Positions 36,781 to 50,603 of a stretch of 64,000 nt of DNA are shown piece after piece. Under the pieces are notes generated by a model. That model did no database searches. It had not been told where the DNA came from and was given only the letters and a program-made list of their open reading frames with translations. The translations under genes were made by a program, and so were the position numbers. Position 1 is the first letter of the stretch. Each line of letters begins with the position of its first letter. Source of the stretch: Callaeas wilsoni. Taxonomy: Eukaryota > Chordata > Aves > Passeriformes > Callaeidae. Where the stretch lies: the NCBI GenBank assembly GCA_013398955.1, contig VWPU01003226.1, positions 1 to 64,000 on the forward strand. The letters are read 5' to 3'.

Positions 36781-36865
36781 GACCACAAAACATCACATTT
36801 CTGTGCAGGAGTCAAAAAATATTTATGCTTGCATCTCTGAATTGCTACAGAAATATGCAGGCTCA
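36781..36865 (+). other. Candidate internal exon, 85 nt, plus strand
   Basis: A strong acceptor (ttctgtttttcag ending at 36,780) is followed by 85 nt and a GTATGT donor at 36,866. After one leading base the frame is open for 28 codons and includes SVQESKNIYACISELLQKYA, which could be helical. The segment ends at a codon boundary, so it could splice in frame to the plus-strand candidate at 61,026. No family is recognised. Confidence 0.2.
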
Positions 36866-39800
36866 GTATGTAATCATAAGTGACTACAACATTTCCAGGC
36901 TTACTGGAAGGTGCCTGAATTTAAACAAAATCCTTTTGTAGGAAAGCAAAAATATGCACATGCTAGGCAAAATTCAAAATACGTTAACTCAATTTTTAGA
37001 AGTTGCCCTGGCAGGTTTGTGTGATTTGGTAACAAAACAGCTGCACGCTGATTTCTGACTGTTCTTTTTTCAAGCAACAGCCATTATAAAATAGCAAAAT
37101 AATTTCTTGTATACAATAAAATATAGATTTTATTTATCACCTTTAGTATTTCACATCATATAACCATGTTTTCTGATAGCAATTCAGTATCATTATGTGA
37201 AATGATTGTTACTAGTATGAATTGTGTATTGATCTCTTGACTTGGTTCTTTTTATTAAGTGAAGAAGCCCATGCCTTCAAGAGCCACATTATTGCCATAA
37301 GTATCTTTCATATCCTCACCAAATTACAAACTGACAATACAAAAAATAGTGAGTACACTTTCAGCTATTTCAAGCCCCTTAAAAGCTGCTGGTATTTTTA
37401 AGTACCAATTTTAAAGAATAAGCTATTGGAGGAGAATCTCAGCTGCTCTTCCAAGAAAAGGAATGGGAATAGTGAAAAAGACTTGCAAAACATAATTCCT
37501 AAAGGCCAGGTCATCAAATTATAGATAAAACCAGTCAAGTCAATGGCCAGCAAATAGGATTGTAGAACCCTGCCTAAATACCCCTTATAAAGGTGTCTTC
37601 TGCTTGGAGCCTGTTCAAGCACTTTTCACAGCTGCCAGAGATGGGGATAGATCATCTTCCTAAATTGAGAAAAATCTTGTGATATCGAGTTATGTCTCTT
37701 ATTGCAGATTTACAATGTTGGTTTTGTTATGCTAAGCACGAAAATAAAAGGGAAAAAAAGGCCATAGCTCCATGGCAGTCACTGAGAATGCAACCAGTCA
37801 CCTCCAAGGGGGAGAGGATTTTATTCCTGCTGCTTTCACTCTTTCCTCATGTTCCTATTATTCAGATTGGGTCCCTGCTGAAGAGCAGGTTCCATGAGAA
37901 GGGGCAGTGAGGTGCTGGGACTCAGACTGAATAAACTCACCAGCACGGGTGTCCTGGAGGGCACAAGTGTCTCTGATGCAAACAGCAAACTCCTTCTTCC
38001 AGCTGGCTTTCACTGCCAGCTTCGGGGTGAGTTCCAGGGGCTGAGTTGCTTTCCCAGTGGGAATACTCAGCTATCTTCATTCAGCAAAACACACAGGCTC
38101 TCAACTCTTACTCTGCCACTAGTGCTGTTCAGCTGGGTTACTCCTTCACCTCCTGTAAATACACCAATGAAAAAAGAAAATTAGATTGAAAATTCCTTGC
38201 AGCTATGCCAGAAGTTACATTAAGAAGTGGTATAGAGGGAAAATGAATGAAAAATACCTTAATCGACCTTGCTGTGCTTCAGACAAGGCAAAGCTACTCG
38301 CTGTATTTGCTGCAACGTTTGGAACTATTTCCTTATGCAGCTGCTTCTCTGTGGGTGGATCCAGTGGTGCACAGAGCCACTGAACTGGGGACAGCTTCGA
38401 AGATTGCTGTACAGACAGAGCTCCCTGAAATCTGAGGGGAAATGAAGATGATTCTACAGGAAATAGCGTAGCAGAATATTGAATTTTAGAAAAGTTTTAT
38501 AGGCCTACTACGAAATGCTTTTTTGGCTGAAAGACTTTATAAGAAGATTAACATTTACGATTCTCCTCTAGACTTTTCCTGAATGACAATGTGCAGCTGT
38601 GGTTCAAGATGTTTACAGAAATAAGCACCATTTTCAGGGGTACAAATGTGTAGTAAAATTATTCACATAGGGAAAAAATTAGATTTAAACATACAAATAT
38701 ACAGAAAGTTGTATCAATACCAAACTTCTAACGAATTTTTGGCCCCCTAGTGTAAAAATGAGTAGGACTTAATCTTGTGAGCATGTATTCACTTGCTTAC
38801 ATTTGTTCCTTTGAGTCACTGTATTGGATTTGAATGTGTTGCCTTAAACTGCAGCTTTCTCTGATGACAACATCCTGGCTTTAAAAGGATAAAAACCCTA
38901 TTGATCACTTATAACACCAAGTGGAAAAGAGCAATATTATGAGACTTAAAATAAGAGAGTGATTTCAGCACCAGAAGTAGCTGTTTGAAAGTTTTTTGAA
39001 ATTGAAATCGGGAGGAATAAATTGACCTGTGTGGGTAAAAGGACAAAAATCTTCAAGATACCTACTAGCTCTTTGGAGGAAAGTGCATACAGCTTTATGG
39101 CTGTGCTTTCAACTTCCTGATTTCAGGGCACTGTAAGCTGCTGATTACCACCCCACTTCTGCAATTAGATCTGCTTTCACTGAAAAATGGTAAATGTGCA
39201 GGCTTGTTGGAGGATCTCAATATGGGTATAAGACAAAATACAAACATCTACAAGAAAAATTGGCTTCCTCGTGCTGCTTTCCAAACACTTGACATCTGTT
39301 AGAAATGCAGCTCCCTATTGCAGAAACAAGGCACAGCTCTGCAGAACACCCAGCAACCTCCTTTAAAGCCAGCTTTGTTTTTATGAAGCTTGCAATCTTA
39401 CTCTCAGCAATAATTGTGCATTAATTAGTGACCTCACTGAGGAAATATGCTCCAACTCGTGCAATGGGAAACTTCTTTAAATTGAAAAGCGCAGCATATT
39501 TGCGGATGGATTATAAATCTAAGAATGGTGTTTAGGTTCAGAATTAATATTTTAAGGTTGCATGCAAAGTAATCCTTCAGATAGCATCCAAAATTGCCAA
39601 ATAAGTAGCATATCAAAGCTAATAGGTTTCTTCTTTAGTATATAGTCTTTGCCATAAATTTCTGTGTATTAGGAATTCAATTCTGAAGAGAAAAATCGGT
39701 TTGCTTTAATTTGCACTTGTAAAAATGTCTCTGTGTATATATGTCTCTGTATATATATAGAGGTATAACCATTTCCTTCTTTGTTAATATCTGTGTTCAT

Positions 39801-41131
39801 GCTTCTCCATAAAGAACAGTGCTATGAGCTGAGTCACAAGGCTGAATAACCAGCAAAAGCAGCTAACTTTGCAAAACTGCACTCACAAATCTAGATTTGT
39901 AGGCTGAGTTGCTACATTTCAGTTGATTGCAACATGTCCTTATAAATATTTGTGTGAAATTCTGACAGTGTATATTTTCTGGATAAAAATAGTTGTCTGT
40001 GCTGTATAATTGTTCCACGAGGGTCAGCAGCAAGACAGAAAGTTGGAAAAAGAGATTATATGAGGGACTGAAAATGAAATTAGAATAATGTTGGCTTTGG
40101 TGGGGAGGCTCTGCTGGGAGGACTGTGCAGATTTCTGGAGTGGATTTTAAGGGCCTGCTTTGGGAAAACACTTGCAGTCAGTTTTGCTTCTGAGTGCATG
40201 TGTCTCTCATATACTGCACTCTGAATTAGATGATTGGGAACAAGCATCTGGGTGAAATCTGGTTATTCATCTACCCCAGCATTTCTGAACACAACACTTA
40301 TTAAAAAAAGGCAAAACAAAATATATAAATTAGGGCCTTGAGCAGCAGTGTAAATAGAGATACAAAGAGACTTTTGAACACACTCAAATTCCTGGCATGA
40401 CTGATAAGAAGCAAGCCATTAGGGACCAGAATTGTAATTTAACGAGTTTTTGTAGCGTGGCCAAGGAAAACGTTTCATAACCATCCTTACAGATTCTTTA
40501 ACAAAGGTCAGTTTAATGAGTTAATGGTGTTCTAATACTTAAAAGAAAGTAAATTAATGAATGTATTTTGCCTGTCTAGTACAGATGGACACATAGCAAC
40601 AGTATAATGATATTAACTGGGCCCAAAGATGGGAGATTTTGTTAAAAATTCTTGGTATGCAGTGACCAGGCTGACCACTGGTAGAAGCACTGAGCCATTG
40701 AACCAAGTCTCACATGATAAACCAAATAAAGGAAGACTTATTTGCATTGTCATCTGAGGAACAAATTTTATTTATTTTATTTCCACATTAAAAAAAATTA
40801 TTTATACATAAGTATTTATTTTATATATTAAAAAAATAAGATTGTGGGGGAACCTATGCCAGTGTGGCATTTCACATAAAAATATTGTGTTAGTGTCATT
40901 TACCAAAGGTGCTGGTATACTATCAAATTTTTTCCTATCAAACTATCAAATGGATTGAATTATTCTGTATGCACTTGGGAGATTTTTAACCCACTGTTGA
41001 TTCAAAACATTGCAGGACTTGGCCTGCATACATTTTTTAGATGTAAAATATTAGCTATAGAGTTTATTTTGATTATTTAAAAATTTTTATTGATACATTA
41101 GTAAGGAGGAGCTGTTGATCATTGGATGGGG
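36866..41131. other. AT-rich DNA without supported gene
   Basis: No recognised repeats or coding regions. Sequence around 40,740-40,850 is extremely AT-rich. Confidence 0.45.
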
Positions 41132-41138
41132 CAAGCTG

Positions 41139-41163
41139 CATGGGATGGGATGGGATGGGATGT
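41139..41163. repeat. Short TGGGA pentanucleotide repeat
   Basis: About four to five units of gggat/tggga in direct succession. The short plus-strand frames here are composition effects. Confidence 0.9.
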
Positions 41164-43994
41164 GGTGTCCCCCTTCAAGCCACGCTTCCAGGAGTTATGG
41201 ATCCTGGCTGCTGCTGTCCATCCCAGCTCAGAACACCTGTGGCCGTGCATCCCTCTGAGCACCTTGCTCACAAACTCCCAGGAGATGGTGCTCAGTATCG
41301 TGGCATTGTGCTGGGGGTTACAAATCTATCAGCACCTGTGAACAGCAAAGCGCTTCCTTGGTAAATTGGGGTATGGAAAAATCATGGGAGCAGCTCATCC
41401 AGTCCATCCCTGCTGCAGGGGAAATAGTATTTAGAGGGTTTGGGCTTTTTCAGTGGGATTTTATCTAATTTTAGCACCTCAGATTACATAAAAATTCTTT
41501 TTTTTTTTTTTTTTTCCAAAAGGCCATTTAGTATTGTTCCATTCTTTCAGAGTACTGCTAAATACATGGGAACAGGAATGGAAATTTTACTGCAGCTCTT
41601 ATCAGAGGCATTATTAGAGAAAGCACTTGTCTGATGGGTAAGTGCAGTGTTTTCCTTTGCTATTTGATATGATTCTATAAACAGGAGGCAGAACTATTCA
41701 CTTGAGTAGAAAGATGAGGAGGAAATAGGGATTTGGAGCTTTTTGTGACCCAAAGCCTTGGCTCTGTGCTTCACTGAAATGTATTCACCCCACTCTGGTG
41801 TGGAGATCAGATTCAGCTGCAGCTGATACAGCTGACAAACACCTCACTTTGACTTTCATGGTGCTGCTTTCGAGATTTTCTCTCTGCATCAGGACATTAG
41901 AAATAAAGAGCTCTTGGGGTGCCATATACCCATGTCTGGGACCAGAGCATCACTTTACAACCAAACTCGATCTGAACATGAAAATGTGAAATTTAATTAA
42001 GCCAGTTGTAAATGTAACTGGCTCCAAACATTTAATTAAAGAGATCAGATGTTCATTACCAGACCACTGATAACTAAAGGTGAAAACACTGCCACCTGTT
42101 AGTCACGCTGTCAGTAGAAATGCGTCTTCAAAGCAATGCTTTGTGTGCTGCCATGTCCCTGACAAACACATTTTTATGAGCCTGATCACATTCACAAAAA
42201 AATGAACTGGTTTGCAGATAAAAATATCTTTATTTGCCACAATATGTTCAGTTTTTCAATATTTTGCTAGTAGCAGTAAGAATTAATTTCTAGAACAACT
42301 CTATATAATCATCATGATTCCTGTGCTGAGAAGAATGCTGAAAAATATTAACATCAGTTAGTCAGTAAACAGTAAGTGGTTTCAATTTATGATGATATTC
42401 TTAACTCCTGTGAAGCTAAGAAAGGAAAAAAAATGAATTCTTAGCATGAGGCTTCCTTCAGAGTTATCAATGTACCTCCTTCTAAAATGCTATCAGATCA
42501 AAATAATTATTTGAAGTAAATTTGTTTCACACCTGTTGTGAAAGCAGAAAAAAAAAATATTAAGAGAACTACTAAGCCGTGATACATTTTATCCCAGATA
42601 TTCACAGCACTGCAAACTTCATAGGAAATACTAATCATAAAAATTTCTTTTTCCTGGTATAATTACACTGAATAACTCTTTTGATCCTGTGATCCTGCAC
42701 TGATTTGTCTGAGTGATCTTTCCTGTCATTTCCATACTTTTTTTGAAATTTGTAATGCTGTACTCTTCTCCCTGCCAACAAATTGTAATTTTCATTTGGA
42801 AAGGGAATTTTTCATTTCCATAACACCAACTTCCTGTACACAGAGTTGGCTTTCTAAGAACTGGAAATGACTTCATAAAATTGTCTTATGCTTTCCTGGC
42901 CCTTCTTCCAAAACTGAAGCACTGAATGTCCTACCTGCTCTGACTTCAAAATTAGTGTTCTTAAGCCAGAATTTCACAAGGGTCTATAAAAGTGAGATTA
43001 AATGGGAAAGGAACTAAAAACTCTTTTTTTCCTCTGATGGAAGCAGAATGGGTTTTTTGTTAGTTTGGTCATTCTCATCACTGCTGCATAAACATGAAGT
43101 TGGAATCAAAAAGTTTCAGGGTTGTGCATTTTGTGTGTGTGTTAGAAAATGAAAGTTTTATAAAATTGTTGTCTATAAAAGTTTCAGGGTTCTGTTTGGG
43201 AGAAACAGGATGGGGTGGATGAGAAGTGCATCTCAGTTGGATGCACAGGGAGGAGACATTGACCACCAGCGCACAAAACCAAAAACCCCAAACAGCTTTT
43301 GTGATAATAGTAAATTTTCAATGAACTGCAAAACCTTTCATATTAATACATGGTATTATGCAAATCAGCTTCCTCTTCTTTAAGCAACTAACATAGTCTG
43401 CTCCGCTGGGAAAGGCTGAAAAGGCTCCCAAGGCAATGGTAAACATTACTGGAATCATATTACGAATGATCTAGGACTTAAAATCGTGTCTTCTGTGCTC
43501 CTGTGAAGTGTTATCTCTGACTGTGCTTCAAGCCAGAGCTGCATTAAAGATGCAACAGGGAGATGCAGCAGACTTCAATGGATTCTGTAAGGAAAGTGAA
43601 TCGGGAATAGAGTTGTCACATACAGTAATTTAATTGGTTGCCTCTAAAATTTTCAGACAGGAGATACTTCTTCACGTAACACTTAACTTTCATATGGAAA
43701 GCATTGCCATGAGAAGCCTTGGAAGCCAAAATTATAATTTCAAAGCAAGAGATGAGAGAGATGAGTGGAGAAACTACAAACTAAGGTAGCCCAGGTACAA
43801 CCTCCAGTTGCAGATGTCTCTAAAATTTGAGATTGTCAGCTGAGATGTCATCTGAAATTAAGGACCACTTTACTCCTACATCTTTTGAGTTTTCCTGAGC
43901 TGACATTGTGTTAGACAGAAAACAGAGCTAAAATTTTCCTCTTCTAGCACAGCTGTGCTCTGAAGTGTATATCTTTCCATGCTGTTTCTGTACT
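41164..43994. other. Unannotated DNA with poly-T tract
   Basis: An 18-base T run at 41,498-41,515 is followed by a good acceptor (ttccattctttcag ending about 41,550) and a GTAAGT near 41,638. The frame between them stops 4 nt before the donor, so it is not a clean coding exon. Confidence 0.4.
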
Positions 43995-44110
43995 ATTCAT
44001 AGACTCCTAGACTCGAAAAGGCTTAAGTTGAAAAAGACCTTTGAGTTCATCAATCCAGCCTCTAACCCAGCACTGCCAAGTCCACCACTAGGCCACGTCA
44101 CCAAGCACCC
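43995..44110 (-). mobile_element. CR1 LINE, 3' end fragment
   Basis: Reverse complement of the extreme CR1 3' end: attcatagactcctagactc (decayed terminal repeat), then gttgaaaaagacctttgagt, tcatcaatccagcctctaac and cactgccaagtccaccacta. Only about 115 bp is present. The 147-codon frame over it is not a host gene. Confidence 0.8.
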
Positions 44111-45684
44111 TTTTTTAATGCTGAGAAAGCCAAATTGTTGCAGTGCTACGCTGAAATGCAGTCAAAAGTATAGAGTTAGATTAAGGCAGGTAATTGAACG
44201 CATTTTTGTTGGATACCAAAGTGAAGCAGCACTTTCGAAGTTTAATTACACCACTAATCAAAATATAAATCAATTTTTATTCCTGTGCCTAGAAGTTTTT
44301 CCAAATGTTGACGTATGTAATTCAGATGTCGGTTTTCAAGCCTGGCATGACCTGTTGTGTACCTTAGTGGTGAAATGCAGTTCACTTTATTGTTTCAGAG
44401 CAAAGTAGTTCTGTACTGGCTACAGTTGCTATTATGAATGTAATCATCTTTTCTAGTTATTTCATTGCCTTGCCTCAGATACTCAGAGGTGCAGGGGTTT
44501 CCTGTTTCTCCAGATATTTTGAAGACTAATTAGTGTTTGCAAAGCTATTTAAAGACAAGAAATGGTGTTTGCATGGTAGTAAATATGATCAATTAATGTT
44601 TGTGTTACATTTCTTTTGTAATTTTTGAATTAGAGGTAAGGCATCGAGACACATCATTGGTCAGTATTCCCATGAGCTGTGGCTTTCAGCTTTGAGAACC
44701 TATCCTGACTTCTTGCCTTTTACTATTTCAGGATGAAAGCTTTTCTATTTCTTCGTGATTTTAATGTCTTATAGCTTTATATAAATTTTAATTTTGACCA
44801 ACTAGAACATTGCAATTAACTTGGCAAGGAAGTATTAACTGAGTCAGAGGTGAAGTTAGCACTTTTCTTTAGGGCCACTAAGCCTCTGAACCTTTGTCTA
44901 GTGATGGAACAAGTCAGAACACTGAATGCAATCACACATTGTAATCATCATAGGAGTTACTCACAGATTCCCCCTGCTAATGTCAATAGAGATTGGGATT
45001 TTCTGTTATAAAGCACAAATCCAGAGTTTGAAACCATGGGGTGGAAAGGTGCAGGAGGAGAAGGAGGAATAAGAAAAGGAAGACTTTTTCCTGATTGTGC
45101 ACATGCCCAAACAGTAAAGGCATGGTCTTGCAATAAAGAGAAATAGGCATGTTTTAATTTCAACACTTAGCTACATTACTGCAGCTGTTATTGCATCAGT
45201 AGCATGAAAAAAGCATTAATTGGCACGCACTTTTCCAAAATAATTTAAAGTACAGAGAACCTGGTCTGTCACCTGCCAGTCTCAGTGTGAATCTAGTTTA
45301 TAATGATAGACCGTATCCATTCACTATGTCATTTTTTTAATTGCTGTCTTTGTTCAGTCTCAGCATTTGGCTGTCACATCTTTAAGAAAAATGGTCCAAC
45401 TGTTTTGCCACTTGCTCTAAGAAATACGTTACTCTCAGCATATGGAGGCTTTCACAAACAATATGCTTTCCTGTGCTTTGGATTTCCCCACAGAAAATTG
45501 GTAAAGCTAGTGTGAGATTAACTAAAAATGCTGCTGTCCATATCAGCAGAGCCTGCAAAAACTTCTTCTGCACAGGAGCTTGCTAAGGAGGTGGATTTAA
45601 TGTGCATCCTGCTTCAAGTGAGCTTCCTGTAGTGAATCAGCACAGAAATAAGAACTGCGCTGAGAGTCAGTCCTTGCCAATGAC
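44111..45684. other. Unannotated DNA
   Basis: AT-rich unique sequence with no recognised gene or repeat. Confidence 0.45.
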
Positions 45685-45865
45685 GAGATGGCACCTCGCA
45701 GCCTGTCCGGTCCCTCGGGATGGCATCCCCTGCCTCCAGGGTGGGACTGCACGCAGCTGGGCGCTGCTGGCAGACGTGCTGAGGGTGCCCTCCATCCCCC
45801 TGCCCGTGGCACCAAAGCTGTCAACAGTGCCAGTCCCAATTTCACAGTCACTGCCGCCAAGGCTG
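45685..45865 (-). mobile_element. CR1 LINE, internal fragment
   Basis: On the minus strand this reads like the CR1 ORF2 end region: gggatggagggcaccctcag, cagctgcgtg, ggaggcaggggatgccatcc and gagggaccggacaggctgcg. Both the 5' part and the true 3' end are missing, so it is a truncated internal piece. It explains the GC-rich frames of 94-132 codons on both strands here. Confidence 0.75.
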
Positions 45866-48800
45866 TACAGTCCAAGAGTAAATTAATATCTTCCCGTTGC
45901 TCAACGCTCCACACTGACTTCATCAATGCACTTTGTGCTTGTGTTAGAAGTGCCAGTACATTTTTTGTGTCTATACTTGAACATTTTTCAAGTCTGTTCC
46001 TCCTTAAGGGAAAAAATATTGAAAAGGGAAAAACAGGAACAGTTCATTTTAATAATTTTAGGCTCATTTTGCAATCTAATCACTAATCTATTTCCATCAA
46101 AGTAACTCAAAACATTATTTAGTAAGAATTGCTTTGTTTTTAACTGCTTCTGGTCTTTCTTGACATGTGAAATTCTTCAGTGTGATGTGCTGCTTTGCTT
46201 GAAAAGCACCGGTAACACTATTGGTTCTCCAAAATGATAGGTTTTCCTCATAAATGTCAGCTCTGCTGTTTTCATGTTACGTAATTTTTCATCTTTTAAT
46301 TTCCTTTGGTTTGGTAAAATTTTTTGTAACTTTTTGCTGTGTGTTTCTATCTATATTTTTATTTTTGTTCAAATACTATTGTTTGGCAATAATGATAACA
46401 GAAAATAAGTCAGTATAAGCTTCACACAGTCAAATTTTTTGATAACTTAAATTTGCCACTTTGCAATTCTAAGCAAACATTAATCTTTATATAGCAGGGT
46501 TTAGAAGTTAATTTTACACAGTCACAAGAAATTTCATTTTCACTTCTAACAAGCCAGAAAAAGAATAGCCTGGAAAACAGATATAGTTCTTAGGGCATTC
46601 CTCCTGGAGAGAGTTTTATCATAAGCAGTAAGTCTGACATTTCAAGGCATAGCGTGACATTTTTCATATAAGCATAGGAGTAAAGGGCCATGATTTGCTA
46701 CCCTCCTTCTGCTTTTTCATTCAACCTTCTTAATTTCAAAGGGGACGTTTCTTGACTATGTTTCAGCCAAAAAAATGGCTAATAAGGAAGGCTGAAAATG
46801 ATGATAAAATGGAGATACAGGCAAATATATTATTTTAAGAAGGTACATTTCTTGTTAATTCAGTCTTCATGTTCCTCTAGAAATTCACAGGTAGAAGCTG
46901 AATCAGAGAGAAAGTGGATGTTATCAGAGAGGAACTAATCAGTGTTTAAAGTAAATTAGATAAAAGTAATAACCAGAGTTCACACTAAAGCCTCAAGTTT
47001 TTGCGTTTAAATCAGTCCATATGTGGCAGGGAACAGAACTTGTTGAGAATGGATGAGTTTCCCATGTTGTCCTGTGCTGTGGTTCTGGTACCTTTTTTTG
47101 ACATATGTATTTCCAATCCATATGAAAGAAAATATCTGATCAGAGATGTTATGTAAAGGTGAAAACGTGAGAGTGTTCTTTGATTAAGGTAAGGAGTGCT
47201 TAGACATTAAATTCATCAGTCGTGGAACTGAATTTAACAAGAATGACCTGAGGTAAAATCACTGTGGCAAGAAGTTAAGTGGAAACCAGTTAGCAGCAGA
47301 AGTGGAAGGAGTTTTCTGTTAGCAGGGTGTGGCAGGATGACTGAGAGTGATGTGAAGTCACCTTTGGGGTACCACTGGGTGGACAGTCTTTCTCACCTGT
47401 AAACTGTAAAGAACATAATCACTGGGGAGGAAGGGAAGTACTTTTGTGTTTGAACTGAATCACTGTATAAAACGGCTGCAGGGAACAAAGAATGTAATGA
47501 CATGTCTAGGTTATAGAAGAGCATCTAGTAAAGCAAGAGTACAACAGCCCTCACCCAAAAGCTTTTAAAGCACAAAACCAATCAAGTTAAAAGAATAATG
47601 TTTCAGCCTTAGTACCCTGGGCCTGCTCTCACTCTTGTTCCAGAAAAGATTTACAACTGATTTCAGCCTCCTTGCTTAGTCATTCTCATGAAATATATTG
47701 TAAGCCTCATCTCCCCCACTATAAGTCAGGGAAAACTCTTTTAGTCAGCAGGGCTTAGGTAAGAGAAAAGTTGACTACACCAGGATTTTCTAATTGAAAC
47801 TTGATGTTGCTCTTCTTCCTCCATCTTTGACTGAGCAATAGGATTTGCTCCCTGGTTCTGAAAATGATTTAAAAGGAGAGCAGTGGTAACACTGGTCCTG
47901 CTTTAGCTTCAGACTTGTGAGAATTGAGAACAAAAGTGGGCAGACATCAACCAAGTTTAGGGAGGAAGAGTTCTGCAGGATCACACACGATGGTAAGCAG
48001 ACATGAGCATGCTTCAGAAGAGGCAAAATCCAGTTGCAGTGGAAGGCAAAAGAGTAAGTGAGTATGAAAGAAATAATCCAAACCTCTTAGGATGCATGCT
48101 CAATGTCTGTTTTAATAGGAAGTTTGAGAGTCAATCATTATTTCAACAACTAGTTCAGCTGAACGAGCTCCCTCATAGCTCTGATCAAGGGCAGAGTGGA
48201 ATTCCTGCTGTACAGTGTAAAATATATTTTTATTTTACTCTTAGATATATTATATTCTTAATTTCTTTGAATCTCCCGCTGGAATTTTTCTCTGATGGGA
48301 AACAGGCTCAGTCCCTGTGCTCTTTGCATTGCATTTCTTCAGCTCACAGCCTGAGTTTTTTGAGCATAGAGGATGAATGGGGAGGATGTGTGGGGTGTTT
48401 TTGGAGTTGTTAATTATGGAAGGAACTCCCAGCAGCCAGAGAAGAACTATACAATAGAGAAGACTTGTTCTTCAGTGTTAAGTTATATTTTGGCCATGCC
48501 TGCTCCAAAATACATATTATTTGAATTCATAATGCCACATATATATTTTTACATAAGAAAAGGCCAAATTTGAAGCCCTATTTCAGCTCTTGCCAGGAGC
48601 TCAAGATGGTCTGACAGAATTTAACCTCACAGATAATTTCATCTAAATTTGTCTGAATTCAAGCTTTATCAGAGATTTCATTTCTTTACCTTTGCTGATC
48701 AAAGCAGGGCATTTGGTCTGTGAGTTTAATGTTGCTGATTGCTGTTGTAAGGTGTTTTCATGTTCCTGTGTTCTAAGGAGAATGACTTTATTATAGAAGT

Positions 48801-50540
48801 TGTTAGAAAAGCTTCAGGAAAACAAGAAGCCATTTTAATATAAATAGACAGAATGATGCATTTTCATTTTGAAAGAGAACACTCATAGAAGCCATTGAGG
48901 TCATGTACCTTACCAGTGCTATTTACAGGTAAATATAAAACATTCATTTATTTAAATCTAAAATGATAGCAAAATGAAGCTATGCTACCAGAGCTGCTCA
49001 GTATTTCTGTGGTAGGATTTCAAAGTTGCATAACATCCTCTATCAGTCTGTCAGCACTAACAGTGATGTTTGTTTTTCCAAATACGCATGTGTAAACCAC
49101 AAAATTGCAGAGTAAAACCAGATAATTTTATACTCTGGTCTGGTCTTCCATATCTGTGAGTAGCTCACTGCAGAGATCTGGTGCTTCATCTAGCTCCCAA
49201 GTAACTTTTAAGTGGGAAGTTTTATGGAGCATTGACAAATGCCTAAGTTCAGACATTGGACTGTGGTATCTCTTAAAATATAATGCTATTATATACCATT
49301 TATATGTTTTGTAACACGTATTACTAATGTTCCGCCTGGACTCACAAAATTATCTCTACCTTCTAAATCTGTCAATAACAGAACTGTAAATGGTAAATCA
49401 CATTTGGTAATATAATTATTAAGTTTTTAAGCATTTGACATTTTCCATCTTCTGCTATTTAAATTGATTTTTATATAAAGCAATTAAGGACATCCTTTTT
49501 CCATTAAGGAAATTATATTTAACTTCTGTTGTGATAATGTATGTTATATATATAGAAGACAGAAGGTACTTGAGTTTCACTTTTTTCCCTGCAAGGTCAT
49601 TTTCGTTGCTGGTGGTGGTGGTGCAATTTTTCAGAATAAAGATATTAATAGGTGGTGTTCTTAGCACAAAATCAATCAAGACTTCAAATATAAATATTTC
49701 TTTTGACATAATTACTGTCATGAATGAGAAATTATTTTAAATCTCTAAACAACTTCAGGCTTTTGACAGATTAATAAGCAGTATGGAAAGTGTCACCTGA
49801 AAGCTGTAACATGAGCACTTTACTTTCTTGTCTGAGACTATTGCTTATTGCTGGAGTTTTCCATGACAGTTCATTAGGATGGTGGCAGACATAAATGAAT
49901 ATACACAGTGTGATGAAGAGCTTTTGAATGTATGTGCATTAGCCATTGAGCTGTTTGCAACAGAGCAGTGTGAGAGTAGCAAGGAGATACTCTGGGCAAA
50001 AAGATGAAAATAGCCCTGCTTGAGATCATTTTATTTCCTGCAAAAATACTTGAGGAAGAAGGATTTCTTATTTCCTCGTTGCTAATCTCTGTATTTCTTT
50101 TTGCAAACCAGCGTTTAGTTTGTTTGTCTGTGCATGTCTCTCTAAGGCAAAGCACTGACACTGATTCCATAATAATTGCAATTAATTGCATAAGTTACTG
50201 GCAGTGTAACCTCCAACTAGGTTTCGTACAAAAGTCCATGGGAGGTATTTTTGTCCTACAGCTTAGTCAGAAACGTGAGAACATAATTTCTTAAGATTTC
50301 TGCTCTATGATTTGCTTCAGGAGAACAATGGTGAGGAACAGATGAAAATTATACTTTTATGAGTTTGCTAAATTTTAGATAGCTCCATAGGCACTAACAG
50401 TGTCTGTAGCTGACTCTGTCTGACACGTACACAGAAATGTTTTTCCCTGTCTCATTCTGGATTAAAATATTCCAGAGACTTCCTTAACACACATGGAAGA
50501 AAGTCCTAAACTATATCATCTGGATTTGGCATAAAGCAGG
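45866..50540. other. AT-rich DNA without supported gene
   Basis: No recognised repeats beyond short simple stretches such as a ggt run at about 49,611-49,623. Frames of up to 136 codons show no motifs. Confidence 0.45.
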
Positions 50541-50603
50541 AGGAGCTGGCTAGGTGATCTCCAGAGATACATTTAAGTTTGAACTACTCCAGAATTCTGT
50601 GAC
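50541..50603 (+). mobile_element. CR1 LINE, very short 3' end
   Basis: The words aggagctggctaggtgatct, ccagag and aactactccagaattctgtg match the final ~60 bases of a CR1 subfamily that ends in the 'ggtgacctccagaggtccc ... attctgtga' pattern. Short but in the right order. Confidence 0.55.

Noticed and set aside
41551..41637. Segment with acceptor and GTAAGT donor encoding a leucine-rich peptide
   Set aside because: The only long open frame hits a stop 4 nt before the donor, and the other frames stop earlier.
43965..44408. 147-codon plus-strand frame
   Set aside because: It begins within and reads through an antisense CR1 3' end, and the rest shows no motif.
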